From contig NZ_SLUB01000010.1 of the NCBI RefSeq assembly GCF_004799755.1, forward strand, positions 1 through 64,000: a stretch of 64,000 nt of DNA, in the 5' to 3' direction. Below are positions 51,892-61,133 of this stretch, piece after piece. The notes below the pieces were generated by a model, which saw only the letters and a list, made by a program, of their open reading frames with translations, made no database searches and had not been told where the DNA came from. The position numbers and the translations under genes are program-made. The stretch's first letter is position 1. Each line of letters starts with the position of its first letter. This DNA is from Bacillus timonensis. GTDB lineage: Bacteria; Bacillota; Bacilli; Bacillales; Bacillaceae_L.

Positions 51892-52953
51892 TTAATTCGT
51901 AGGAGCTTTTGTAATTTTTTCAGCGATAAATTCTTCGATCATTCTTGTAGCTTCTTCCACGTTTTTCACATGTAAGACAGTACTTCTGTCTTCAGCTATT
52001 TGTTCCGCCGTATAATGGTATCTCGGGTCATAATAATATTCCAATAGTAATTTTACAGCTGAATTGTAATCTCCGGTTTCAAGATCTTTTTCAATCTGCG
52101 CTGCAATTGGAGTGTGAATTCTTCTTTTAATTCGTTGGAATGCCGACATGCACTCTTTCGGAAATTCCCAAGGCCGATAATCTTCTAAAATGTTTAAAAC
52201 CCGCTCCTCCATTGGTAGGTCAACAAAAATATGATACCCTTGTTCTTTAATGTTTAGTAAAAAATCGGGTAATGTTGCTCTTCCAACTCGCTTGCTTTCA
52301 GCCTCCAATAAGACATATGGAGAATCTTTCAGTTCAAGTGCACGCTCCACAAACATCAGATCAAACACCTTTTGATTATGTGGATTTTTCCCAATCATCC
52401 CGAACACTGATCCACGGTGGTTGGCCATGCCTTCTAAATCCATGACCGGATAGCCCTTTTCTTGAAGATCATTTAAAATTTTTGTTTTTCCCGAACCTGT
52501 ATATCCATTTATCACTAAAGCCTTTGGCTTAAAATTGTTCTCAAGCTCTTCTAAGTTTTCAACGACCCAAGTCCGAAACCCGCGAATTCCTCCGATCAGG
52601 CGTTTTGCATTGATTCCCATTAAATCAATGAGTGTTGCAGATGTCTTACTGCGCATTCCACCACGCCAGCAATAAACGACCTTCTCCTCCTCAGGAAGAT
52701 TTGCAAACTCCTTGATAAAGTTCGGAAGCTTGGCAGATACAATTTCAAGTCCTTTTTCCATCGCAGCATCTGGATTGATTTGCTTATAAACTGTCCCTAT
52801 TTCAGCCCGCTCTTCATCAGTAAATATCGGGATATTAACACTGCCAGGTATATTGGATTCGGCGAATTCAGAAGGTGAGCGCACATCAACAATTGCAAGT
52901 GGCTTTTTCTTCTGCAACTCCCTTAATTCATCAACTGATATATCTTGAAACAT
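51892..52953 (-). CDS. mnmH: tRNA 2-selenouridine/geranyl-2-thiouridine synthase
   Basis: Modifies the wobble 2-thiouridine of tRNA(Lys/Glu/Gln), by selenation when selenophosphate is available and via a geranylated intermediate. The 353-residue protein has a rhodanese domain with C95 in YCWRGGMRS and a P-loop domain with NGYTGSGKT (149-157). ATG 52953 follows AAGGGAAG; a TTG at 52971 overlaps that site. No selD is in the window, so selenium use cannot be judged. Divergent from the CdaR-type gene. Confidence 0.92.
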   Translation of the reverse strand: MFQDISVDELRELQKKKPLAIVDVRSPSEFAESNIPGSVNIPIFTDEERAEIGTVYKQINPDAAMEKGLEIVSAKLPNFIKEFANLPEEEKVVYCWRGGMRSKTSATLIDLMGINAKRLIGGIRGFRTWVVENLEELENNFKPKALVINGYTGSGKTKILNDLQEKGYPVMDLEGMANHRGSVFGMIGKNPHNQKVFDLMFVERALELKDSPYVLLEAESKRVGRATLPDFLLNIKEQGYHIFVDLPMEERVLNILEDYRPWEFPKECMSAFQRIKRRIHTPIAAQIEKDLETGDYNSAVKLLLEYYYDPRYHYTAEQIAEDRSTVLHVKNVEEATRMIEEFIAEKITKAPTN

Positions 52954-53077
52954 TTTTTTTCTTCCCTTCAAACATATCTATCTACACTATGTCCACATTT
53001 TACACTCTCTATTATAAAACAGAAAAACATCATTGGCTTAAAAAATGCAATTACAATAATTTTTTGAAATGATAGAA

Positions 53078-53086
53078 TTGATATAA
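53078..53086 (+). promoter_or_regulatory. Extended -10 of the CdaR-type gene
   Basis: TGATATAAT at 53078-53086, 24 bp upstream of the start codon at 53110; no good -35 is present. Confidence 0.5.
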
Positions 53087-53109
53087 TACGTTGGATCGGA
53101 GGACTTTTC

Positions 53110-54216
53110 ATGCTTATACCATCACTTGCAAAAAAAATTATTAACGAAGTACGCAGACTAATTAATGAGGATATTATTATTGTAGATATTTCAGGGACCA
53201 TTATCGCAAGTACGGACACGAGCCGAATTGGCCGTTTCCATGAAGGTGCGCTCCTCGCTAGTCGGGACCAAAAGAAAATGATCATTACAAAAGACATGGA
53301 AAGTCACTTAGAAGGTGTAAAAGCAGGTATCAATTTACCCATTTTGTTTAAACAAAAGGTTGTGGGCGTAATTGGTATTACCGGAAATCCTGATCAAGTT
53401 TCTGCGTATGGGGAGCTTTTGAAAAAAATGACCGAGTTGCTAATCCAAGAGAGCTATTATGCGGAGCAAATCGAAATGGAATCCCGTGCACTTGAAACCT
53501 TTGTCTTTGATTGGGTTCAAGGTAAAGAAGAATCAGGAGAATTTATTAAACGTGCGGAGCATCTACATATTGATATCGAACGGAAACGTCAGGTTGTTTT
53601 TGCATCTATTAAAAGTAACACAGAATTTCCAATTCAAAATATATCAAAAAGACTTCAGCAAAGCACCTTTTTAAATGAAAATGAGATTTTTGTCAGATGG
53701 GGAAATGAACAGTTTCTCCTCCTGTTAACGGACCGGTCAAAAGAACAAATCCAAAAAGCTCTTCAAAAACTAAAAAAGGAAATAGAAGCCTCTTTTTCTG
53801 TTAAGGTTTCGTTTGGGATTGGTAGTGAGCATTACCTGCTAAGACAATCTTTTGATGAAGCTGACCGAGCGCTTCAGGTCGCAAAACAGACGAATTCAAT
53901 CCAGTTCGACGATGATTTAAAATTGGAGATGCTCATACATGAAACGAGTGGTCATGTCCAGGTGGAATATGTTAAGCGGACAATCGCTAAACTTCTGGGC
54001 GATTATGATTTGCTCCTCACCCTTCTTGAATATACGAAACAGAACCAGTCCATGAAAGATACCGCGGAGGCTCTTCATATTCATGTGAATACTCTTTCAT
54101 ACCGTTTTACAAAAATCGAAGAGAAAACCGGTTTGCACCCAAGAAATTTTGTGGATTTAACAACACTTTATCTCGGGCTTTTATTATTGGATAGATCCAT
54201 AAAAATAGTCGAATAA
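53110..54216 (+). CDS. CdaR-type regulator of glycolate use
   Basis: A 368-residue regulator with an N-terminal diacid-recognition domain (about 3-135; IIVDISGTIIASTD, then KAGINLPILFKQKVVGVIGITG) and a C-terminal HTH (about 312-365; MKDTAEALHIHVNTLSYRFTKIEE). It stands directly before glcD-glcF in the same arrangement as B. subtilis ysfB-ysfCD, so it probably senses glycolate or a related hydroxy acid or diacid and controls those genes. GGAGGA precedes ATG 53110. Confidence 0.88.
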   Translation: MLIPSLAKKIINEVRRLINEDIIIVDISGTIIASTDTSRIGRFHEGALLASRDQKKMIITKDMESHLEGVKAGINLPILFKQKVVGVIGITGNPDQVSAYGELLKKMTELLIQESYYAEQIEMESRALETFVFDWVQGKEESGEFIKRAEHLHIDIERKRQVVFASIKSNTEFPIQNISKRLQQSTFLNENEIFVRWGNEQFLLLLTDRSKEQIQKALQKLKKEIEASFSVKVSFGIGSEHYLLRQSFDEADRALQVAKQTNSIQFDDDLKLEMLIHETSGHVQVEYVKRTIAKLLGDYDLLLTLLEYTKQNQSMKDTAEALHIHVNTLSYRFTKIEEKTGLHPRNFVDLTTLYLGLLLLDRSIKIVE

Positions 54217-54244
54217 TCTCTCTACTATTTGTAGGTTTCTACAT

Positions 54245-54267
54245 AGCGGATTCTTCCGCTTTTTTTT
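54245..54267 (+). terminator. Terminator between the CdaR-type gene and glcD
   Basis: AGCGGA-TTCT-TCCGCT followed by seven T. It separates the regulator transcript from glcDF or reduces read-through into it. Confidence 0.8.
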
Positions 54268-54303
54268 ATGCTTATTATAAGTAGAAATTTTGGAGGCGAT
54301 ACC

Positions 54304-55716
54304 ATGATTGATGCACAAGCAAAACAACAATTTTTAAAAATTGTCGGTACGGAAAATTATGATGATTCCAGTACAGGGCGACTCGTTTACTCCTATGATG
54401 CAACTCCACAATTCCAGTCAATGCCTGATGCTGTGATTTCTCCTCGAAATAAAGAGGAAATAGCGAGCATCGTCAAAGTTTGCAATGAATTTAAAATTCC
54501 AATTGTTCCCCGTGGCTCCGGGACAAACCTTTGTGCAGGCACTTGTCCAACCGAGGGAGGAGTAGTCCTCCTTTTTAAACATTTTAACAAGATTTTAGAA
54601 ATCGATGAAGAAAATTTAACAATTACGGTCCAGCCTGGCGTGATCACGCAAGAGGTAACAAATGCTGTAGAGGCAAAGGGTTTATTTTATCCACCTGACC
54701 CTGGTTCGATGAAAATATCCACAATCGGTGGCAACATCAACGAAAATTCAGGAGGATTACGTGGACTTAAATATGGAGTTACACGTGATTATGTGATGGG
54801 TCTTGAGGTCGTTCTAGCAAATGGTGAAATCATCAAAACCGGTGGAAAGCTTGCGAAGGATGTAGCTGGATATGACTTAACACGCCTTTTTGTCGGTTCA
54901 GAGGGTACACTTGGTATTATTACTGAAGCCACACTAAAGCTGATACCTATGCCTGAAACAAAGGAAACGATTCTTGCTCTTTATCATGATTTAGAGGCCG
55001 CTGCCAAAACGGTTTCAAAGATTATCGCCAGTAAAATCATCCCGATTACACTTGAGTTCCTAGACCAGCCTACACTTGAAGCAGTCGAGGCATTCTCGCA
55101 AATCGGGCTACCAACTGATGCAAAAGCCATTCTCTTGATTGAGCAGGATGGTCCAGCAGAAATTGTAAAACAGGATATTGAGAGAATCATAGAGATTTGC
55201 AAGGATGAAAACGCCGTTTCCGTGAAATCAGCACAATCTGAAGAAGAAGCTGATGCATTAAGGACAGCAAGACGTGCGGCCCTATCTGCGCTCGCACGGT
55301 TAAAACCAACTACTATTCTAGAAGATGCAACTGTTCCGCGTTCGGAAATTGCCAAGATGGTAAAAGCGATTGAAGAAATTGCAAAAAAATATCAACTCCG
55401 AATATGTACCTTTGGTCATGCTGGAGATGGAAACCTCCATCCCACATGCTTAACGGATGTCAGGGATCGTGAAGAAATAGAACGAGTCGAAAAAGCATTT
55501 GAAGAAATCTTTGAGACAGCAATTGAACTCGGTGGAACCATCACAGGGGAACATGGGGTTGGCGTGATGAAAGCTCCATATCTGGAGATGAAATTAGGTG
55601 CTGCAGGAATCGCTGCAATGCAAGCCATTAAAACTGGACTAGATCCCAATAACATAATGAATCCCGGTAAAATGTTTGCAAAGGATTCTAGAAAACGTGT
55701 GGTGGTTTCAAAATGA
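54304..55716 (+). CDS. glcD: Glycolate oxidase FAD subunit GlcD
   Basis: A 470-residue FAD-linked oxidase that oxidises glycolate (or D-lactate-like acids) to the 2-oxo acid. FAD-binding domain about 35-215: PRGSGTNLCAG (pyrophosphate loop) and NINENSGGLRGLKYG; C-terminal domain has the FGHAGDGNLHP motif (about 377-387) and GEHGVGVMK with the catalytic histidine. ATG 54304 has GGAGG 7 bases upstream. It overlaps glcF by 4 bp (ATGA). No separate glcE; Bacillus sets have D and F only. Confidence 0.92.
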   Translation: MIDAQAKQQFLKIVGTENYDDSSTGRLVYSYDATPQFQSMPDAVISPRNKEEIASIVKVCNEFKIPIVPRGSGTNLCAGTCPTEGGVVLLFKHFNKILEIDEENLTITVQPGVITQEVTNAVEAKGLFYPPDPGSMKISTIGGNINENSGGLRGLKYGVTRDYVMGLEVVLANGEIIKTGGKLAKDVAGYDLTRLFVGSEGTLGIITEATLKLIPMPETKETILALYHDLEAAAKTVSKIIASKIIPITLEFLDQPTLEAVEAFSQIGLPTDAKAILLIEQDGPAEIVKQDIERIIEICKDENAVSVKSAQSEEEADALRTARRAALSALARLKPTTILEDATVPRSEIAKMVKAIEEIAKKYQLRICTFGHAGDGNLHPTCLTDVRDREEIERVEKAFEEIFETAIELGGTITGEHGVGVMKAPYLEMKLGAAGIAAMQAIKTGLDPNNIMNPGKMFAKDSRKRVVVSK

Positions 55717-57035
55717 CAACAATGAACGAACAACAAAAAATCAAGGGAGAATTCCAATCTCGGATGGATCAGAATGAATTATTGAATTGCATGCGCTGCG
55801 GGTTCTGCCTTCCAACCTGTCCAACCTATATCGAATCGGGCTATCAGGAATCTCACTCCCCTCGCGGTAGGATCGCATTAATGAAGGCGGTTGTCGATGG
55901 TCTCATTGAGCCCGATGAAGACTTCGAAAAGTCGTTAAATATGTGCTTAGGCTGCCGCGCATGTGAACCGGTTTGTCCATCTGGTGTCAATTACGGACAT
56001 CTTTTAGAGGAAGCAAGAGATATCGTTCATCAAAACAAAAAGCACTCATTACCGGTTAAGGCTGTAAGAAAAACAGTCTTTAAAGGTCTCTTTCCTCATC
56101 AAAATCGCATGCGAACCTTAACTGGATTACTTGGGGTTTACCAGCGTTCTGGGATGCAAAAAGTCGTTCAAAAAAGTGGGCTATTGAAGTTTTTACCTGA
56201 TAGCTTAGCGACGATGGAACGAGTTCTACCAGAGGTGCCTACTTTAAAAGAACTCAAGAACCGACCATACCACCTTGAGCCGATTGGTGTTCAAAAGAAA
56301 AAGGTTTCCTTTTTCACAGGTTGCTTGATGGATACGATGTTCATGAAAACGAATGATGCCACACTGAAATTGCTTCAATTGGCTGGCTGTGAGATTGTCA
56401 TTCCAAAATCTCAGGCATGCTGTGGGGCGTTACATGGACATAGTGGAGAAAAAAACAAAGCGAAAGAACTAGCAAAACAAAATATAAGTGCGTTCGAAGA
56501 AATTGAAGCAGATTATATTATTACAAATGCCGGTGGTTGTGGAGCCTTTTTAAATGATTATGGCCATCTTCTAAAAGATGAGCCTAATTGGGCAGAACGG
56601 GCAAAAACTTTTTCAAAAAAACTTAAGGATATCTCCTCTGTTTTAGTAGAAGTAGAGTTTCATAAACAAGAGCTTTCCCTGCCTTCTCAGGTCATTACCT
56701 ATCAGGATTCCTGCCATTTACGAAATGTGATGAAAACCGCTTCGGAGCCAAGAAAATTACTTCAAGCCATTAATGGTGCAACTTATATGGAAATGAAAAA
56801 TGCGGATAGCTGCTGTGGGTCAGCAGGAATCTATAACATCGTCGAGTCTGAAATGTCGATGAAAATATTAGATTCAAAAATGAAAAACGTAAAAGAAACA
56901 CAGGCAAAAACCATTGTCACAGCCAATCCCGGCTGTCTCTTGCAAATGAAACTTGGTATTGAACGTGAAGGATTATCCGATAAAATGCGTGCCGTTCATC
57001 TAGTTGACTTATTGCTTGAAGCAGTTGGGGAATAA
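55713..57035 (+). CDS. glcF: Glycolate oxidase iron-sulfur subunit GlcF
   Basis: A 440-residue protein that takes electrons from GlcD towards the membrane quinone pool. Two 4Fe-4S motifs: C26/C29/C32/C36 (CMRCGFCLPTC) and C78/C81/C84/C88 (CLGCRACEPVC). Two CCG domains follow with CCGALHGH and CCGSAG. Terminal gene of the unit; a strong bidirectional terminator follows. Confidence 0.92.
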   Translation: MTTMNEQQKIKGEFQSRMDQNELLNCMRCGFCLPTCPTYIESGYQESHSPRGRIALMKAVVDGLIEPDEDFEKSLNMCLGCRACEPVCPSGVNYGHLLEEARDIVHQNKKHSLPVKAVRKTVFKGLFPHQNRMRTLTGLLGVYQRSGMQKVVQKSGLLKFLPDSLATMERVLPEVPTLKELKNRPYHLEPIGVQKKKVSFFTGCLMDTMFMKTNDATLKLLQLAGCEIVIPKSQACCGALHGHSGEKNKAKELAKQNISAFEEIEADYIITNAGGCGAFLNDYGHLLKDEPNWAERAKTFSKKLKDISSVLVEVEFHKQELSLPSQVITYQDSCHLRNVMKTASEPRKLLQAINGATYMEMKNADSCCGSAGIYNIVESEMSMKILDSKMKNVKETQAKTIVTANPGCLLQMKLGIEREGLSDKMRAVHLVDLLLEAVGE

Positions 57036-57040
57036 AAATG

Positions 57041-57073
57041 AAAACAACGCTCGATTGGGCGTTGTTTTCTTAT
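57041..57073. terminator. Bidirectional terminator after glcF
   Basis: AAAACAACGC (57041-57050) and GCGTTGTTTT (57059-57068) pair around an 8-base loop; T-rich sequence on the plus side, T-run on the minus side. Confidence 0.85.
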
Positions 57074-57657
57074 TTGAGAATATATTTTTCCAGATAATAT
57101 TTCGTGACTGACAGATACTCGCGAATGTAGGCTTTTAGCAATGTAATTTGCGGTGTTTTTGCTGGTAAACCCTCCACTGTTAAACCGGCGTCTCTTGCAA
57201 TTTGAACGGAACGATAAAGGTGGTAATCATTCGTCACAATAATCCCAAGCTTAGCTTCCTCAGGGATAAATCGTTTCGAGAACTTGATGTTTTCATATGT
57301 ACTTGTTGAGCGATCCTCCAGGAAGATTCTTGATTCAGAAATCCCTTTGTCTACTAGCTTACGCCTCATTGACTCAGCTTCTGTAATATCTTCCCCTGGA
57401 CCTTGGCCACCTGAAGCAATCAAAATCGTATTCTCATTCTCCTTCGCATAGACTGCAGCTGCATCGATACGGTATTGCAACGCGAGGGATGGGGTTTCAC
57501 TGTTCACCTTTGCCCCAAGAATAATTAAATAGTCAGCATGTTGGGGTGGCTCTGTATCGGCATACTGGGTCATTTTAAAATGAATTCTCCCGAAATATAT
57601 AACACCTACTATGAGTAAAATTCCAATTAAAAGTAGCATCATTTTCCTCTTTTTCAA
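57070..57657 (-). CDS. YdcF/SanA-like (DUF218) membrane protein
   Basis: A 195-residue protein: membrane anchor at 6-24, then the extracytoplasmic DUF218 domain with YLIILGAKVNSETPS (about 43-57), ASGGQGPGEDITEAESM (about 81-97) and TNDYHLYRS (about 142-150). Family members (YdcF, SanA, ElyC) are tied to envelope integrity, and their biochemical activity is unclear. Convergent with glcF. Confidence 0.85.
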   Translation of the reverse strand: MKKRKMMLLLIGILLIVGVIYFGRIHFKMTQYADTEPPQHADYLIILGAKVNSETPSLALQYRIDAAAVYAKENENTILIASGGQGPGEDITEAESMRRKLVDKGISESRIFLEDRSTSTYENIKFSKRFIPEEAKLGIIVTNDYHLYRSVQIARDAGLTVEGLPAKTPQITLLKAYIREYLSVTKYYLEKYILK

Positions 57658-57732
57658 AAAGTTTCAACCCCTTTAGGGTTATTCTATCATTATATCAAAT
57701 GGTCAAAAAAGGAAAACTTTTTCATTCGGTTC

Positions 57733-57910
57733 TTCATCGGGATTATGAATACCTTTTTGAATGCGGCATCCCCTCGTTTGGGTTTTCATCCACCTTATGA
57801 TGATCATTCTATTTGCTACGTCCCTTAATTCGGGTTTTCATCCACCTTATGAAGACCATTCCCGTGACAATCCCCTATACTTTCAGCCTTCATTTGGAAC
57901 AAATATCCAG
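57733..57910. repeat. 52-bp period tandem repeat, locus 3
   Basis: TTCAT starts at 57733, 57785, 57837 and 57889, exactly 52 bp apart. The two central copies share GGGTTTTCATCCACCTTATGA. The flank CGTTTGGGTTTTCAT matches CGTTTGGGTCTTCAT of locus 1. It fills the gap between the YdcF-like gene and the AddA-like gene. Confidence 0.85.
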
Positions 57911-57929
57911 AATCCCAACACAGCCACTC

Positions 57930-60900
57930 CTACACACCTACAATAATGTTCGGTGTAACAAAGTAAAGCTGCTTGTCCGCCACTTTTTCACCCGTAATTC
58001 GTTCCCAAATTTGCTGGTACAGGTCAATTTGATTTTGATAGTATTTCGCAAGGTCTGGTAGCTTCGCTAGGTCCTTTGGGCGGTCAGTTTTATAATCGAC
58101 GATTTTCCATGTACCATTCAGCTTATACGCAAGGTCAATAATGCCACTGACAAAAACCGTCTCGACATTATCCCCATTTTCAACAAACTCGTACAACGGA
58201 TCTTGAGCATTGATTTTCACCATAAATGGAACTTCTGTTAACACATGGTCTGCAATTTGAAGCTCTGCCCAAATCATCGATTGTTTAAAATGAGCAACTG
58301 CTTCAGCAACTTCATCTCTTCTTCCTAGCGAAATTTCATGCTTTTGTAAACTGGAGACAATTGCTTCTTCATTTTCTTCTCCTTTCGCAATTTTCTCAAA
58401 CACCTCGTGGATTGCAGTTCCCCACGACTGTCCCCCACCTTCCTCACGTTCAATCTCAAGCGTGAAGATATCCTGTTTGTCATCAGTTGGACTATATGTT
58501 GAAAAAGAGGGTTGCTTTCGATCTTCAATCCAATCAAGCAATCCTTGTGTGTTTTCTATGAATTCCTCACGTGTAATGGTGCGCCCTTGAAGCTCTTTTT
58601 CTTTATGATTTAGCTCTAGCCTTTCAAGATTCTCAAGTCCAGGTAGACCATCAAGAAGAAGATTCCACGGATTTTTATCATTTTTTGTTTCGAATGAACT
58701 GACGATCATGGCTTTCTCGGCTCTTGTTGCCGCTACATACAGAATCCGTATTTCCTCCGCAAGTAAATAGGCTTCCTCGGCAACGAGATAAGACTCCCAG
58801 TGCAAGGGTTGCGCAACAGTTTTTCTCGCGAAGCCCTGCTTTCTTTCGAACATAAAATATCCCTCCGATGATTGCTCTTCACGTCTGATATGGGACCATA
58901 TTTTATTGCGGACTTCTGGCTTTTTCCCAGGATGGGCCAAGAACACGATCGGTGCTTCCAAGCCTTTTGCTTTATGGACATTCATAATTCTTACGGCGTT
59001 TTCATCTTCCTCCAGATTGATGACCTTTGTTTTTTCTTCAATTTGCTGCTTCACATAATCGACAGCTTGATTGAAGGTTGTTGCTTCATCTTCCTCTTTC
59101 ACTCGAAGGACTTCAAGAATTTGCAGGAGATTGGTCGCCTCCCTTTTTCCATAGCCTTTCACAAGGAATAATGGGTACAACCCAATATCCTCAATTATTT
59201 TTTCAATGGCCACTACTGGTGAAAAAGTCATTTTCCACGTTACATATTGTTTGAGCTTTGAAAGTGCTCCTTCAAAATGCTGTTTTGTATCAGAATTTAA
59301 ATGATCGGGCGATGTCGCAAAGAGGGAAAACACTCCACCTGCCTGTCCCCATTGGAAAAGCTCTTCATCACTAATACCAAACCAAATACTTCGTAATGCT
59401 GCAACGAAAGCAACTTGATCGGTAGGATCCACAAGTGCTTCAAGAAGACGAATAAGATCCTGAAATTCAAGAATGGTGCCAATTTCCATTTCACCACTAA
59501 CGCTAACAGGAATTCCCGCTTCTTCAAGTTTTGTCGCATATACATCGATTCCATCTTTTTGCCTTGTTAAAATCATACATTCACGTGGCTCGTGACCTTC
59601 ATTAATTAATTTTTGAACGTACGCGGTGATGCACGTTGCATCTTCTTCAACCGTGATTGCTTTATTCTTCGCAAATTCATCAGCTAAAACTAGCCTTTTA
59701 ATCCCTGAAAAATCAGATGTACCTGCTTCTTTATGTGAAATGAGCGGACGATAAGCAGCCTGATGAACTGTCTCTTCTTCCGGCAGTTGCTTCTGAAATA
59801 CTTCATTCAGTAAGCTCGTAACATTGTCTACCGTTCTGAAATTCATAATCAGTTGAAGCACTTCTCCGCCATGAGTTGCAATCAATTCCTTCACTAAATT
59901 GTAAATATCAATATCTGCTCGTCGGAACCGATAAATCGCTTGCTTTGGGTCCCCCACAACAAAAAGCGAGCCCGGACGCGGCTTGCACTTAGTCCAATTC
60001 TTTTCTTTGACATCCTCACCCGTTAAATAAAACATGATTTCTGCTTGAATTGGGTCGGTATCCTGAAACTCATCGACTAGCAGTCTTTTGTACTTTCCTT
60101 GAAAATACGACCGTACTTCTGCATTGTCCTTTAAAAGAGCTGCAGTTTTCATTAACAAATCCTGAAAATTCATTAATGAGCGTTCATGCTTGATTTTTTC
60201 ATACTCCGCCAATGCCTCTTGAAATAATTCAATCACAAATGAATGGCAATATTCACGCCAGCTTTCAAGTAAAGGCTGGATGTGAGTCTCGAAAAAACCA
60301 GTAATTCTCTCGAGGTATTCCTTTGCATCCTCTTTTGAAGTCCATTTGTATTGCGTAACCTTCAATTTTTTATCAAACAGCTGAAAAATTTTGATTTTTA
60401 CAGCATCTGTTTTGTCATCGTATTTAACATGACGCAGCGCATCATCAATCGCTTCTTGGAGACTGTCAGGACCTTTTGGGATATCCTTCGGGATGTAGCG
60501 ACTTGCTTCTTTTAATAACGTGATAAAACGGTGAAACACCTCATCCAGATTTGGCTTTTCGATGACTTCACTTTCCCACTCAACATCAGGATAGTTCTTC
60601 ATTTGACAAAAGCGCTCCATTAAATCTTTTTCACGAAGCCCTAAATCCTTCATAATTCTGGATTTCTGGGGATGACCCTGTTCGAGCTTATGCGTGTAGA
60701 CTAGCCATGCCGCCTCCGCAATTTTGTCATCCTCTGTATCCTCAAGTTCAGAAAAATGAACATCAATCCCTTCTTCCACTGGTCGCTCGCGCAGTAATCG
60801 CGCACAAAAAGAATGGACCGTACCGATAAACGATTGTTCAATGTTTTGTAGGGCTTCCTCGAGTAAAATTTTCACATCAAGATTTGTTTCCTCTTTACAT

Positions 60901-61133
60901 TTTTTCTCAAGAACCGTTAAAAATCGCGTTTTCAGTTCATCCGCTGCTTTTTTTGTAAATGTAATGGCGACAATCTCATCCATTTTTGCTGTCCCTGTAT
61001 AAATCAGGTCCACCATTCGGTCAACTAGGCTCGTTGTTTTTCCTGAACCGGCACCAGCTTCTACAAGGAAATTTTGATGTAGGACAGAAACAATTTTATC
61101 CCTTGCTTCTTGATCAACAATCACCTTAGTCAT
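57930..61133 (-). CDS. AddA-like helicase-nuclease
   Basis: A 1067-residue UvrD/Rep-superfamily helicase with a C-terminal PD-(D/E)XK nuclease, as in AddA. Walker A EAGAGSGKTT at about 25-34, DEFQDTDPIQAEIMF (motif II), GDPKQAIYRFRRADI, and late helicase motifs NVHKAKGLEAPIV and LYVAATRAEKA. The nuclease core has GTAIHEVFE and GIIDLAYK, then KIVDYKT near residue 1012. It is shorter than the roughly 1230-residue housekeeping AddA of B. subtilis. Translation is coupled to the AddB-like gene (8-bp overlap). It may be the main recombination nuclease of this species or a second copy. Confidence 0.85.
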   Translation of the reverse strand: MTKVIVDQEARDKIVSVLHQNFLVEAGAGSGKTTSLVDRMVDLIYTGTAKMDEIVAITFTKKAADELKTRFLTVLEKKCKEETNLDVKILLEEALQNIEQSFIGTVHSFCARLLRERPVEEGIDVHFSELEDTEDDKIAEAAWLVYTHKLEQGHPQKSRIMKDLGLREKDLMERFCQMKNYPDVEWESEVIEKPNLDEVFHRFITLLKEASRYIPKDIPKGPDSLQEAIDDALRHVKYDDKTDAVKIKIFQLFDKKLKVTQYKWTSKEDAKEYLERITGFFETHIQPLLESWREYCHSFVIELFQEALAEYEKIKHERSLMNFQDLLMKTAALLKDNAEVRSYFQGKYKRLLVDEFQDTDPIQAEIMFYLTGEDVKEKNWTKCKPRPGSLFVVGDPKQAIYRFRRADIDIYNLVKELIATHGGEVLQLIMNFRTVDNVTSLLNEVFQKQLPEEETVHQAAYRPLISHKEAGTSDFSGIKRLVLADEFAKNKAITVEEDATCITAYVQKLINEGHEPRECMILTRQKDGIDVYATKLEEAGIPVSVSGEMEIGTILEFQDLIRLLEALVDPTDQVAFVAALRSIWFGISDEELFQWGQAGGVFSLFATSPDHLNSDTKQHFEGALSKLKQYVTWKMTFSPVVAIEKIIEDIGLYPLFLVKGYGKREATNLLQILEVLRVKEEDEATTFNQAVDYVKQQIEEKTKVINLEEDENAVRIMNVHKAKGLEAPIVFLAHPGKKPEVRNKIWSHIRREEQSSEGYFMFERKQGFARKTVAQPLHWESYLVAEEAYLLAEEIRILYVAATRAEKAMIVSSFETKNDKNPWNLLLDGLPGLENLERLELNHKEKELQGRTITREEFIENTQGLLDWIEDRKQPSFSTYSPTDDKQDIFTLEIEREEGGGQSWGTAIHEVFEKIAKGEENEEAIVSSLQKHEISLGRRDEVAEAVAHFKQSMIWAELQIADHVLTEVPFMVKINAQDPLYEFVENGDNVETVFVSGIIDLAYKLNGTWKIVDYKTDRPKDLAKLPDLAKYYQNQIDLYQQIWERITGEKVADKQLYFVTPNIIVGV

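Noticed and set aside
51892-52953. A selenium gene cluster around mnmH
   Set aside because: No selD or selenoprotein gene is visible next to it.
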